This document shows positions 43,955 through 54,724 of a DNA stretch of 64,000 nt, piece after piece. Source of the stretch: Taudactylus pleione (Eukaryota; Chordata; Amphibia; Anura; Myobatrachidae). Under the pieces are notes generated by a model. That model worked only from the letters and a program-made list of their open reading frames with translations, did not search any database and was not told where the DNA came from. The stretch lies in NCBI GenBank assembly GCA_031769625.1, contig JAUIMM010000200.1, positions 55,698,001 through 55,762,000 of the forward strand, given 5' to 3'. Made by a program: the position numbers and the translations under genes. The number at the start of each line of letters is the position of its first letter. The first letter of the stretch is position 1.

Positions 43955-44840
43955 TAGTACAACTGGGGGCACTACATCTGGGGGCATTGCTCAGGGGGCA
44001 CTACTACTGGGGGCATCACTCAGGGGTCACTACTACTGGGGGCATTACTATTAGGGGCATTACTTAGGACACTACTACAGGGGGCATTACTATTGGGGAC
44101 ATTACACATGGGGCATTACTATTGGAGGTATTAATCAGGTGGCACTACTATTGGGGACATTACTATTTGGGGCACTACTACAGTGGGCATTACTACTAGG
44201 GGCACTACTATTGGGGGCACTATTACAGGAGGATTACTATTGGGGGCATGGCATAGAGGGCACTGCATTAGGGGGGCTCTGTATAAGGGGCACCACTATT
44301 ATGGGCTCTGCATAAGGGGCATTACCACTACTGGGGGCACTGCATAAGGGGCACTGCCACTACTGTGGGCTCTGCATAAGGGGCGCTATCACTGTGGGCA
44401 CTGCAGGAGCGCTACCACTACTGGGGTAACTGCATAAGGGGCACCACTGCTGAGGGTACTGCATAAGGGGCACTACTATTGGGGGCACTATTACAGGGAG
44501 ATTACTAATGGGAGCATTTTATAAGGGGCACTACCAGTACTGTGGGCTCTACATAAGGGGCACTACCACTGTGTGCACTGCATAAGGAACATTACCACTA
44601 CTGGAGGCACTGCATAAGGGGCACCACTACTGAGGGCACTGCATAAGGTGCACTACCACTACTGTGGGCTCTCCATAAGGGGCACTACCACTGTGGGCAC
44701 TGCATAAGTGGCACTACCACTACTGGGGGCATTGTATAAGGGGCACCACTACAGTGGGCATTATGTGTAAGGGGCACTACTGCTGTGGGGATTGTATAAG
44801 AGGCACTACTACTGTGGGCATTGTTTATAAGGGGCAAAAA
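43955..44840 (+). repeat. Degenerate 'ggggcactactactgtggg' minisatellite
   Basis: Units of about 20-40 bp made of 'gggggcactac', 'tattgggggcattac' and 'tgggcactgcataagg', becoming longer toward the right. Open frames here are repeat read-throughs. Confidence 0.9.
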
Positions 44841-46225
44841 ATAGGGCATTGTGTAAAAGGGCCACTGCTGTGTGTCATTCATGAATAAGGGACACATCTA
44901 TGTGGTGTAATGTGAATCAAGATTGTGCTACTGTGTGGCGTAATTTGGATTCGAAATACTATTGTGTGACCACGTCCCTTTCTCTTGAGACCACGCACTT
45001 TTTGAGTTACACCACTTCTCTAGGACCACTTTAAGCACTGCCTGTGTTACACTGTGCATGTGCAGCCAGCCTGGCTCAGAGTCCCGACTCCCGACCCTGC
45101 TGCTATCTCTTCTCCTTCCCTCCCTCCCAGCCAGGTTGAGAGAGGCTCCATCTCCCAGATGAGATGAGGAACTGGCCTGAGCAGGGAATGGGAGCTACAT
45201 GCCATGAGTGGGAAACAGCCTGGGTTGCTGGCATAACTGGTGGTAAGTGCTGAGCCTGTCAGATGTTAGCTGAAACAGAGTGCCCCTGATCGCACCCTAC
45301 CCCTCCTTGTTGAGGGCTGAGTGCTCCCTAACAGACATATAGGGAGTAGAAAAAAATGAATACAGTGGAGGGAATGGAACACATGTAGGTTCCTGCTAGC
45401 CTAAATCGGTGTATCTTCTTCCTATAGCCATAGAATGTGTTATTTACATAACTGCATGTTTCAATGCTATCATTGTTTATGTGTGTGTATTGACACTTGC
45501 CAATATGTGTGTTTCTGTGAGTTTGTTTTGCAGCCATACCTCAATGTTATTAATGGGGAGCCCATAGGGACTTCATGCACCACTTATCCTGTGTATCTCA
45601 CTGTTTATAGGAATGTAATCAAAATATTGGCCTTTATTCGGCTGCAAGTTACATCTTTTATGCCCATGTACATCTTTTCACAGCTGCATGCCTGACGTGA
45701 TTGTGTACAACTACTGTAGGTGGCCAGGACAGGGACAGCAGTGGGTGTGTATGTGAGGGTTTGGGCGGAGGGTTTTGGGAGACCAAGGGCGGTATTGTGT
45801 AGCTTTGCCTAGGGCACCTAGAAACCTTGCATCAGTCCTGGACATAGTGAATGGGAGCACTGCTCCTCCCACCCTTCAAATATGTAATCTGGATTTCACT
45901 CTCTCATTTCATGCGTTCACCAATGGTGGGTCACCTATCTTAGTTCTCAATGGAATTAATTAATATTTCAATGCTATCAAGCTAGAGAGAGACAGCAAAT
46001 TAAGAAAGACTAGTTGAATAAAATCTAAGGGGCATATTTATTAAAGCTATTTTACGGGAAATCCCCTGACAACTGACATCTTTGAGGGATCCCCACAAAC
46101 TCTAATGCGGGCCATAAAGCAGCTGATCGGTGACACGGTGCTATAAAGCAGCTGATCCGACGGATTGGTACAATTTGGCTGATATATCGCACAGTGTATG
46201 GGCCTGAAGTCGGGCCGAGTGCGCA
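44841..46225. other. Intergenic stretch, nothing recognised
   Basis: No gene supported. 46029-46045 (ggggcatatttattaaa) resembles a MITE tip, and a complementary 'gataaatatgccc' lies at about 47644-47656, but the pair is too weak to delimit an element. Confidence 0.4.
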
Positions 46226-47013
46226 CCTATAGGTGTTGCTTTAACAATGCGTTTTTCAAAAGTAGACAAGTATGGTTAAACTTCATCTGCCAGGTTGCTG
46301 GAAACACCATGGGCCAAATGTAATAGGATGAGAGTTTAGAAAATGTCAGAGTTTAGCAGTTAACTCGGCCAATGTAATAGAGTCTGAGAACATACAAACT
46401 CACATGTTTTTAGACTCAAAAAACTCTCACGATTTAAACTGTTTTCCCAGTTTGAAGATAAAACTCAACCAATGTGAGAGGTTACTGCTAAACGCTCACA
46501 TTCTCTAAACTCTCACCCTATTACATTTGGCCCCATGTATGATAAGTCTGACAAGATTTTCTTTTGGAAACTAAATCTTTTTTTATTTTATGGTACTATC
46601 AACAAAAAAACAGGCAAAGATAGAAACTATATTCTTCATAATGTCAAATATTTAATCTGGAAGAAAAGTGGAGAGGACCAAGCAAATTAGCATGTATGGT
46701 TCCTTTTTATGATGACATGGGTCTGTCACATGGACATCCCCAGTTCACTCTTAGTTATTAAATATAGTGATACACTGGCCCTTAAGACTCATACCTATGG
46801 CTGTTCTCCCCCTCTGGAGTTAACAGTACAGAGATGCATCACAGTGTATCTCCTAAAATACTGCTTTGGTACATGGAGTGAGAGGGCTGTCTTCATGTCA
46901 TTTCTGCATGTGAAGCTTTTCAATACAATGCTTGCCTTATACTTTTAATAGGCCCCATTTGGCAAGGAAGCACATTGGCAGGCACAGTCCAGCTGAACTA
47001 ATGAACTTCCCAC
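46226..47013 (+). repeat. Left arm of a large inverted duplication
   Basis: Matches the reverse complement of 49039-50170 over its whole length, apart from a 320-bp insertion and small indels in the right arm; I estimate about 90 percent identity. Anchor matches are 'aagtatggttaaacttcatc', 'gctggaaacacca', 'ctcatacctatggctgttct' and 'ttggcaaggaagcacattgg'. The spacer is about 2.0 kb. It could be two copies of one mobile element in opposite orientation or a true inverted duplication. Confidence 0.88.
46311..46533. mobile_element. 223-bp foldback MITE (GGGCCAAATGTAATAG ends)
   Basis: Ends gggccaaatgtaatag and ctattacatttggccc are perfect inverted repeats, and the interior also folds back ('gagagtttaga' / 'tctaaactctc', 'aatgtaatagagtctga'). 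The flanks 'cat' at 46308-46310 and 46534-46536 are identical. The same MITE, lacking about 18 bp at one tip, lies in the right arm (about 49868-50093), so it was present before the duplication. Confidence 0.85.
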
Positions 47014-48244
47014 ATCGCACCCCCTGATCTTACTGCAGGATCAGTCGATCAGGGGATGCATTATGCGATCCCATGCAGTGCAATGCGTATAAGGAAAGGG
47101 GGAAGCCGGCATATCAGCCACCCGATCGCACTTTGTGTGGGGACCGCCCGATATGTCGGACGTTGGATCCTCGTCGCGTCGCACGGTGCCATCGCACCGT
47201 GTATGACCCGATTTTGTATCTCTTAGATGTAAAGGAGAGACCACAGGAGATATCTGATAACTGCTGTGGTCCCATCCATTTCCAACCGCAGGAATAGCCC
47301 CAATAGGTTTCTATAGGGGCTGCTATGCATGTCAGATCTACTAATCTCCAGAATGGCCCCGGCAGCTAACGCCTCCTAAAGATGGTGTTTGCCCATAGTA
47401 CCCTCTCCGTCAGCCCCACTGATGCTTGCGCTGGCTGACAGCTGCTTCCGTGCAGTATAAACACCAATGGCGATTCTGGAATCAAAGTGATAGCGGTAGC
47501 TCTCACTTTACTTCTAGGCATTCACCAGGACAGAGCTTTTTCAGAAGCTCTTTCCCAGCTCTCTAACCTTAGTAAATGCAAGTTGTCACTTTCATGGCCA
47601 CATTGCGAGTTGGAATTTCTTACCACATTTTGTATACGGTTGTTGATAAATATGCCCGATGTGACAGTTAAAGAATAACAATTACAAATAACAGTCAAAA
47701 AATCATAATACTCTTCAATTAATATCAAAATGATTTTCATAATATCATGTGAACATGACATTTCGTAAAATTGAATAGAAATTTGGCATTTAGTCCAATT
47801 TAATAGACCGCATAAAAGTGAAGTACCTATTAACCTCTCTTAAAAAGGGTTGAAGTATAACGTGTCTTTTTTCATGTTGTATTAGAGGAAACCATTTACC
47901 TATATTTTGGTGATCTGAATATTTTACCTGGAATACACACATTATATATTTTATTACAATTAACACTGTATAATCACCTTTTCATTGACAGTCCATAAAC
48001 AGTATACAGTACAATGCACGAGGGATGGCAAATAGTACAAATTTAGCATGTTTTATTATATCAACAGGGCTATCCTGCAACCCCAAAAGTGTGAGGCATA
48101 TGCCAGAGCACACTGCTAATGATAAATGCAAAACAACTATAGCCAAGAATAACCAGGATTCCTCTTCACTTTCCAGCAAGTCTTTTCCAATGTTTGCTGC
48201 TTGTGAGTGGCTGATTGGTGTAGGAGAGTGCTAGTTAGACTTCT
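47014..48244. other. Spacer of the inverted duplication, left part
   Basis: No gene. 47041-47230 has several short palindromes ('tcgcacggtgcc' / 'ggcgat...caccgtg' type). The rest is AT-rich and unremarkable. Confidence 0.45.
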
Positions 48245-48765
48245 GGGCCTGATTTCGCAAGCGGGTCGATGTTGGCCCAGTGCGCATGCTCACGACGGAG
48301 GCGGCTCCGTCGTGCGCATGCGCGAGACCCGGATAGCGACGGGCAAGCCGTCGCTCCGGGTCTCGCTACAAAGGGGGCGTGCTGTCGATGTTGAGTGACA
48401 GCACGCCCCCTTTGGTGGGTGTGCCGGGGGCATGGCTGCCCAGTCGGAGGCGTTCCCATGGGATCACCTACCGTCTAGGGCCGGCCCCACTGACATCACA
48501 AGTGATGTCAGTGGGTGGACTTCTTGCTCTGTAAGAGCAAGAAGTCCACTGGGACTTGCGGCAACGAGACCCTACCACAACTGTCTCGTCGCAAGTCCGA
48601 TGGTCGCGATGGTCTTGACCATAGCGACCATCTTCCTGGCCGCTCGCTATAGCTGTGGGTGGTCACCCACAGCTATACAAGCGGCCAGGCCGCTCTAACA
48701 TTAAGAAGGACGGCCCTGATTCAGAGCGAGGGCTCTGTCAGAACATCCGGCTCTGAATCAGGGCC
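48245..48765. mobile_element. Multi-hairpin element, copy B
   Basis: Ends gggcctgatt and (reversed) ggccctgatt; flanks 'tct' on both sides (48242-48244, 48766-48768). Ten consecutive inverted repeats fill it: 48282-48300/48305-48323; 48322-48342/48348-48366; 48369-48386/48397-48414 (18 bp perfect); a decayed stem near 48442-48477; 48486-48499/48502-48515 (14 perfect); 48515-48530/48534-48549 (16 perfect); 48552-48570/48583-48598; 48599-48614/48617-48632; 48635-48660/48664-48689; 48712-48727/48750-48765 (16 perfect). It is the opposite-orientation relative of 8925-9566. No coding capacity is supported. Confidence 0.85.
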
Positions 48766-49038
48766 TCTGTCTCTAATCATTACATGTTGGTTGTTTGTGG
48801 GTCATTATTTTATTTTTCTTTATCACGTTAGAGATACATTGAATGCAGAAATAGAGGAAAAGGAGTATTTTATTTTCCATATAGGCTAATAAGGATCAAG
48901 AAAGAAAATAATTTTCTGCTTTTGATAAAGTGGGCTGGCTTGCATTGCATTATTTGTCTCAGTGTTGAAAGCTGCCCATGTTATCCAGCGCTAGGGCTGT
49001 TCATGGAGATTATTTTATATTAGAGATTGCTTTGTTGC

Positions 49039-50170
49039 GTGGGAAGTGCATTACTTCAGCTGGACTGTGCCTGCCAATGTGCTTCCTTGCCAAATGGGTC
49101 CTATTAAAAGTATAAGGCAAGCATTGTATTGAAAAGCTTCACATGCAGAAATGACATGAAGACAGCCCTCTCACTCCATGTACCAAAGCAGCATTTTAGG
49201 AGATACACTGTGATGCATCTCTGTACTGTTATCTCCAGAGGGGGAGAACAGCCATAGGTATGAGTCTTATGGTGCATACACACGGTCAGATTTTTCCTTC
49301 AGATATGAACGATAACGATTTAAAAATCGTTCAGTCGTTCATATCTGAAGGAAAATCGTTCATATCTGACATGCCTGAACGATGGACGATCAACGATGCG
49401 CGTTCCCGATGGTCAGATAACGATTTCTGACATCTGATGTGTTTGCAGTCAGACTTGGACGATTCCATTCATTTTAATGCAGTCAAAAATCGTTCAATCG
49501 TTCAAATCGTTCAAATCGTTTAATCGTTCAATCGTTCATCTGACAAATCTGACAAGTCTGACAAATCTGACCGTGTGTATGCTCCATTAAGGGCCAGTGT
49601 ATCACTATATTTAATAACTAAGAGTGAACTTTGGATGTCCATGTGACAGACCCACGTCTTCATAGTGTATCCCCAAGTGTTATATTAAAAAAAGGAACCA
49701 TACATGCTAATTTGCTTGGTCCTCTCCACTTTTCTTTCAGATTAAATATTTGACATTATGAAGAATATATTTCCTATATTTGCCCGTTTTTTTTTTTTTG
49801 TTGATAGTACCATAAAATAAAAAAAGATTTTGTTTCCAAAAGAAAATCTTGTCAGACTTATCATACTTGTGAGAGTTTAGAAAATGTGAGAAATTAGAAG
49901 AAACCTCTCACATTGGTGGAGTTTTATCTTCAAGATGGGAAAGCATCTGGATGAGAGTTTAAATCTTGAGAGTTTTTTTAGTCTTAAAACATGTGAGTTT
50001 GTATGTTCTCTTACTCTATTACATTGGCCAAGTTTACTGCTAAACTCTCACATTTTCTAAACTCTCACACTATTACATTTGGCCAATGGTGTTTCCAGCA
50101 ACCTGGCAGATGAAGTTTAACCATACTTGCCTACTTTCGAAAAACTCATTGTTAAAGCAACAACTATACA
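49039..50170 (-). repeat. Right arm of a large inverted duplication
   Basis: Reverse complement of 46226-47013 with one 317-bp insertion (49270-49586). It is longer than the left arm mainly because of that insertion. Confidence 0.88.
49270..49586. mobile_element. MITE with TTA target duplication
   Basis: Ends tggtgcatacacacggtcag and (reversed) tggagcatacacacggtcag, one mismatch. The flanks 'tta' at 49267-49269 and 49587-49589 are the 3-bp signature of Harbinger-type elements. The left arm of the inverted duplication has the empty site 'cttaagactc' at 46781-46790, which confirms the exact borders. The interior is rich in repeated 'aatcgttca' motifs. Confidence 0.93.
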
Positions 50171-50665
50171 TGCAGTGCTGAAGAGGAAATGTATTACTCC
50201 ACCTGAGAGGGGTGTCATAAATTAACTTTCAACTGAATATAATCCCCAAAGCAGTCACATACTATGACAAATATAATTTACTTTCCAATTTATATAACTG
50301 GTAGTGGGTGGATTGGGGGAGCAGGTGAATTGGGGGTGCCAGCTCCAGGTGCTGACAGTACTTAGGGAACAGTTCTGTGCATCCAAACAGTGATGACTGG
50401 TGGAGAAAAGATCATGTATCTGGGAGTCAGGCAGCCAGTGAGAGCAGTGGGGGGAGGAAGGGGATGGGGCCTCACTTCAGTTCTCTATTGTGTCTGTGCT
50501 AGACTGAGACAGTAGTAAGCAATGCCATAGATTAAAAGTGCCATACGCTTAATAGAGAAAAGAATAATATCTAGAGCTCTCGATAGGCCTCACATTCAGT
50601 ACAGTTAGCATTTCAATTTGGGAATCAACTCACAAAACAGCCAGTGGAGAGAGAAGGGAAAACAT
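50171..50665. other. Intergenic stretch, nothing recognised
   Basis: No gene or repeat recognised. Confidence 0.5.
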
Positions 50666-51471
50666 ATTTTAAGTAGGGGTGTGCACCGGCCACTTTTCGT
50701 GTTTTGGTTTTGGATCTGGATCTTTGTTCGTGTTTTGGATCTGGATTGGTTTTGCCAAAACCACCCTTCCGTGTTTTGGGTTCTGGGTTTTGTGTTTTGG
50801 ATCTGTATTTTTTTTTAAAAATGCATAAAAACAGCTAAAATCACAGAATTTGTGTGTTTTTCTGCTCCTATGCTATTATTAACCTCAATAACCTTAATTT
50901 CCACTCATTTCCAGTCTATTCTGAACACCTCACACCTCACAATAGTGTTTTTATGTCCAAAAGGTTGCACCGAGGTAGCTGGATGACTATGCTAAGAGAT
51001 ACGAGTGGGCGGCAAAAACACATGGTCCATCTAGGAGTGACACTGCAGTGGCAGACAGGATGGCAGTTTGAAAAACTAGGCCCCAAACAGTACATAATTC
51101 AAAGAAAAAAAAGAGGTGCAAGATGGAATTGTCCTTGGGCCCTCCCACCCACCCTTATGTTGTATAAACAGGACATGCACACTTTAACAAACCAAACATT
51201 TCAGCGCCAGGGTCTGCCACACGACTTTGGCTGAAATGATATATTCGTTTGGGCCCCCACAAAACAAGCTGGCAATTAATCTGTCCCTGCACAAACTGGC
51301 TCTACGGAGGCAAGATGTCATCCTCATCCTCCTCATCCACCGATACCTCACCCTCTTCAGTGTTATGTACATCCTCATCCTCACAGAGTATTAATTCTTC
51401 CCCACTGGAATCCACAACCACAGGTCCCTCTGTACGTTCTGGAGGCTGGTCTCCCTGGAAGAGTTGATAAT

Positions 51472-51768
51472 TCATTTTATGAACATCATCTTCTCCACAT
51501 TTTGTGGAAGCAACCTCCTACGCATTTCGCTGACAAGGTTCCCGGCTGCACTAAACACTCTTCCGGAGTACACCCTGGAGGGGGGGCAACTCAGGTAAAA
51601 TAGAGCCAGTTTGTACAGGGACCTCCAAATTGAATCTTTTTCCTGCCCGTACAGGTACGGACTGTCTGACATGCCTACTTGGATGCTGTCACCGATGTAA
51701 TCCTTTAACAGACAGACGCATGCTTGTCGCTGCTGCTTTGAGGATGCAAGTGCGGCTACAGCCCACAC
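51472..51768 (-). CDS. Array leader fused to hAT dimerisation domain, copy 3
   Basis: 98 codons. Array B-derived MWAVAALASSKQQRQACVC is followed by DYIGDSIQVGMSDSPYLYG, DSIWRSLYKLALFYLSCPP and SRVYSGRVFSAAGNL, ending LLPQNVEKMMFIK and stop. Compared with copy 2, SER is changed to SGR in the most conserved motif. The fusion point to array B is the same as in copies 1 and 2, so all three descend from one rearranged ancestor. The acidic tail remains out of frame at 51304-51470. It could encode a dimerisation-only peptide; expression is unknown. Confidence 0.6.
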   Translation of the reverse strand: MWAVAALASSKQQRQACVCLLKDYIGDSIQVGMSDSPYLYGQEKDSIWRSLYKLALFYLSCPPSRVYSGRVFSAAGNLVSEMRRRLLPQNVEKMMFIK

Positions 51769-52440
51769 AATTCAAAAAGACAGAAAAAAAAGAAGAATTT
51801 TTTATTTTTTGTGCAGCGCTCTTTGAGGGTTACACCACCCTTTAACAGACAGACGCACGCTTGTCGCTGCTGCTTTGAGGATGCAGGTGCGGCTACAGCC
51901 CACACATTTCACAAAGACAGAAAAAAAAAGAATAATTTTTTTATTGTTTGTGGAGCGCACTTTGAGGGTTACACCACCCTTTAACAGACAGACGCACGCT
52001 TGTCGCTGCTGCTTTAAGGATGCAGGTGCGGCTACAGCCCACACATTTCACAAAGACACCAATAAAAAGAAGAATTTTTTTATTGTTTGTGGAGCGCACT
52101 TTGAGGGTTACACCACCCTTTAACAGACAGATGCACGCTTGTCGCTGCTGCTTTAAGGATGCAGGTGCGGCTACAGCCCACACATTTCACAAAGACAGAA
52201 AAAAAAAGAAGAATTTTTTTATTGTTTGTGGAGCGCACTTTGAGGGTTACACCACCCTTTAGCAGACAGACGCACGCTTGTCGCTGCTGCTTTAAGGATG
52301 CAGGTGCGGCTACAGCCCACACATTTCACAAAGACAGAAAAAAAAAGAAGAATTTTTCTATTGTTTGTGGAGCGCACTTTGAGGGTTACACCACCCTTTA
52401 ACAGACAGACGCACGCTTGTCGCTGCTGCTTTGAGGATGC
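51714..52440 (-). repeat. Array B of hAT-B copy 3 (about 5 units of 139 bp)
   Basis: Regular 139-bp period (open-frame starts at 51802, 51941 and 52080 repeat exactly). Units read, reversed, as in copy 1. It lies between the two transposase remnants. Confidence 0.95.
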
Positions 52441-52771
52441 AGGTGGAATCTAGACAGGATTTGGAACCGGCACACACTACCTCCATCAATTGTCTAAATC
52501 CCACTGCACTAATGGCGGATACCGGACGCACGTCTAACACCAACATAGCAGTCAAGGCCTCAGTTATACGTTTTGCTTCAGGATGACTGCTGTCGTACTT
52601 CATCCTCCTCGCTAGGGACTGTTGGAGGGTCAATTGCTTAGTAAAAGTAGTGGTGTTCCTACTTCCTCTCTGGGATGATGAACAACTCCCAGCAGCAGCA
52701 ACAGCACTAGGAGGAAGTGGTTCTTGATCTTTCTCTATTTTATTTTTATCGGAGAAAGTTTGGTCCTCCAT
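52358..52771 (-). CDS. N-terminal hAT transposase ORF without BED finger, copy 3
   Basis: 137 codons. Residues 1-95 match copy 2 (MEDQTFSDKNKIEKDQEPLP, AAAGSCSSSQRGSRN, RMKYDSSHPEAKRITEAL, AVGFRQLMEVVC). A small deletion then shifts the frame at the PRF motif, so the last 35 or so residues are a different register of array B. The BED finger is absent through the same deletion junction as in copy 2. It has no catalytic residues. Judged a relic that remains open; function unknown. Confidence 0.6.
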   Translation of the reverse strand: MEDQTFSDKNKIEKDQEPLPPSAVAAAGSCSSSQRGSRNTTTFTKQLTLQQSLARRMKYDSSHPEAKRITEALTAMLVLDVRPVSAISAVGFRQLMEVVCAGSKSCLDSTCILKAAATSVRLSVKGWCNPQSALHKQ

Positions 52772-52799
52772 TTATGTTATATTGATATATACGTGCGGC

Positions 52800-54090
52800 T
52801 AAGGCGCACACAAATGCAGAAAATATTTTTTTATTTTTGCTGGAGAGTAGTGCACTTTGTGGGTTACACCACCCTTTAAGAAATGAGCCAGCCGGCCCTT
52901 TACTTATGGGACACATGCGCATGCTTGGCGCTGCTCCTTTGTTGATGCACGTGCAGCTACAGTGCACACAATTCACAAACACAAAAAAAAAAAATTTATT
53001 TTCTTTGAAGTGCCCTTTGGGGGTTACAGCACCCTTTAGCGGTCAATCCAGCCGGCCCTTTATTTATGGGACACAGGCGCACGCTTGACACTACATTGTT
53101 GATGCATGTGCAGCTACTACGCACACAATTCACAAACACAAAAAAATATATTTTTTTATTTTGTTTGGAGTGCCCTTTGGGGGTTACAGCACCCTTTAGC
53201 AGTCAATCCAGCTGGCCCTTTATTTATGGGACACAGGTGCACGCTTGGCACTACTTTGTTGATGCACGTGCGGCTACTGCGCACACAATTCACAAACACA
53301 GAAAATATTTTTTTATTTTGTTTGGAGTGTACTTTGTGGGTTACAGCACCCTTTAACAGTCAAGCCAGCCGGCCGTTTACTTATGACACAGGCGCACGCT
53401 TGGCACTACTTTGTTGATGCACGTGCGGCTACTGCGCACACAATTCACAAACACAGAAAATATTTTTTTATTTTGTTTGGAGTGTACTTTGGGGGTTACA
53501 GCACCCTTTAACGGTCAAGCCAGCCGGCCCTTTACTTATGACACAGGCGCACGCTTGGCACTACTTTGTTGATGCACGTGCGGCTACTGCGCACACAATT
53601 CACAAACACAGAAAATATTTTTTTATTTTGTTTGGAGTGTACTTTGGGGGTTACAGCACCCTTTAATGGTCAAGCCAGCCGGCCCTTTACTTATGACACA
53701 GGCGCACGCTTGGCACTACTTTGTTGATGCACGTGCGGCTACTGCGCACACAATTCACAAACACAGAAAATATTTTTTTATTTTGTTTGGAGTGTACTTT
53801 GGGGGTTACAGCACCCTTTAACGGTCAAGCCAGCCGGCCCTTTACTTATGACACAGGCGCACGCTTGGCACTACTTTGTTGATGCACGTGCGGCTACTGC
53901 GCACACAATTCACAAATACAGAAAATATTTTTTTATTTTGTTTGGAGTGTACTTTGGGGGTTACAGCACCCTTTAATGGTCAAGCCAGCCGGCCCTTTAC
54001 TTATGACACAGGCGCACGCTTGGCACTACTTTGTTGATGCACGTGCGGCTACTGCGCGCACAATTCACAAACACAGAAAATATTTTATTT
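52800..54090 (-). repeat. Array A of hAT-B copy 3 (about 8 units of 155 bp)
   Basis: Reversed units ('ggggttacagcacccttta', 'gccagccggccctttactta', 'tttgttgatgcacgtgcggc') with a 154-155-bp period between 53461 and 53770. The units nearest the gene (52850-53200) are the most diverged; those toward the 5' end are nearly identical. Confidence 0.95.
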
Positions 54091-54099
54091 TTTTTTGCA

Positions 54100-54480
54100 C
54101 TTGGGGGGAGCACCCCTGATGGACAGAGCACCCCCTGGACAACACTACAGCACCCCTTTAGGACTGGGACTCTGCACAGGACTTTGGAGTGGACACAGCC
54201 CCTATGGACAACTGACTGCACAACACAGTACAGACAGCCCCTATGGACTTTGGAGGAGTAGACACAGCCCCTATGGACAACAGCAGCACAACACAGCCAG
54301 CCCCTATGGACTTTGGAGGAGTGGACACAGCCCCTATGGACAACAGCAGCACAGCACAACACAGCCAGCCCCTATGGACTTTGGAGGAGTGGACACAGCC
54401 CTTATGGACAACAGCAGCACAGCGCAGCACAGCACAGCACTACACTGCACTACACTACACTACACTATACAGCCCAGCCA
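54100..54480 (-). repeat. 'cagcccctatggac' repeat block of hAT-B copy 3
   Basis: Three to four 54-bp units ('agcccctatggactttggag', 'gagtggacacagcccctatg', 'gacaacagcagcacaacac') followed by 'cactacactacac'. Counterpart of 3615-3905. The open frames here are repeat read-throughs. Confidence 0.85.
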
Positions 54481-54724
54481 GCCCTAACTCACACCCTCCC
54501 TCTTCACTATCCACAGCCGAGTGAGAAAATGGCGCCAACGCGGGTACCTTATATAGGATCCAAAACCCGCGAGACCCGGAAGGCGGGATGATGACGTTTT
54601 GCCTCGATTTCAGATCCGAGTCAGGCGGGAAAAGTCGAGCCTGACTCGGATCTGCCTCGGATCGGGGGGGCTCGGGGGGGGTTCGGATTTCAGAAATCCG
54701 AACCCGCTCACCCCTAATTTTAAG

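Larger units (their letters stand above)
50674..54716 (-). mobile_element. hAT-B copy 3, non-autonomous, carrying satellite arrays
   Basis: The left tip taggggtgtgcaccgg and right tip gctcaccccta are bounded by identical 8-bp duplications 'attttaag' at 50666-50673 and 54717-54724. It has the same architecture as copies 1 and 2 in reverse orientation, with shorter arrays (about 8 A units, 5 B units), so it is the most compact copy at 4043 bp. Confidence 0.93.
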
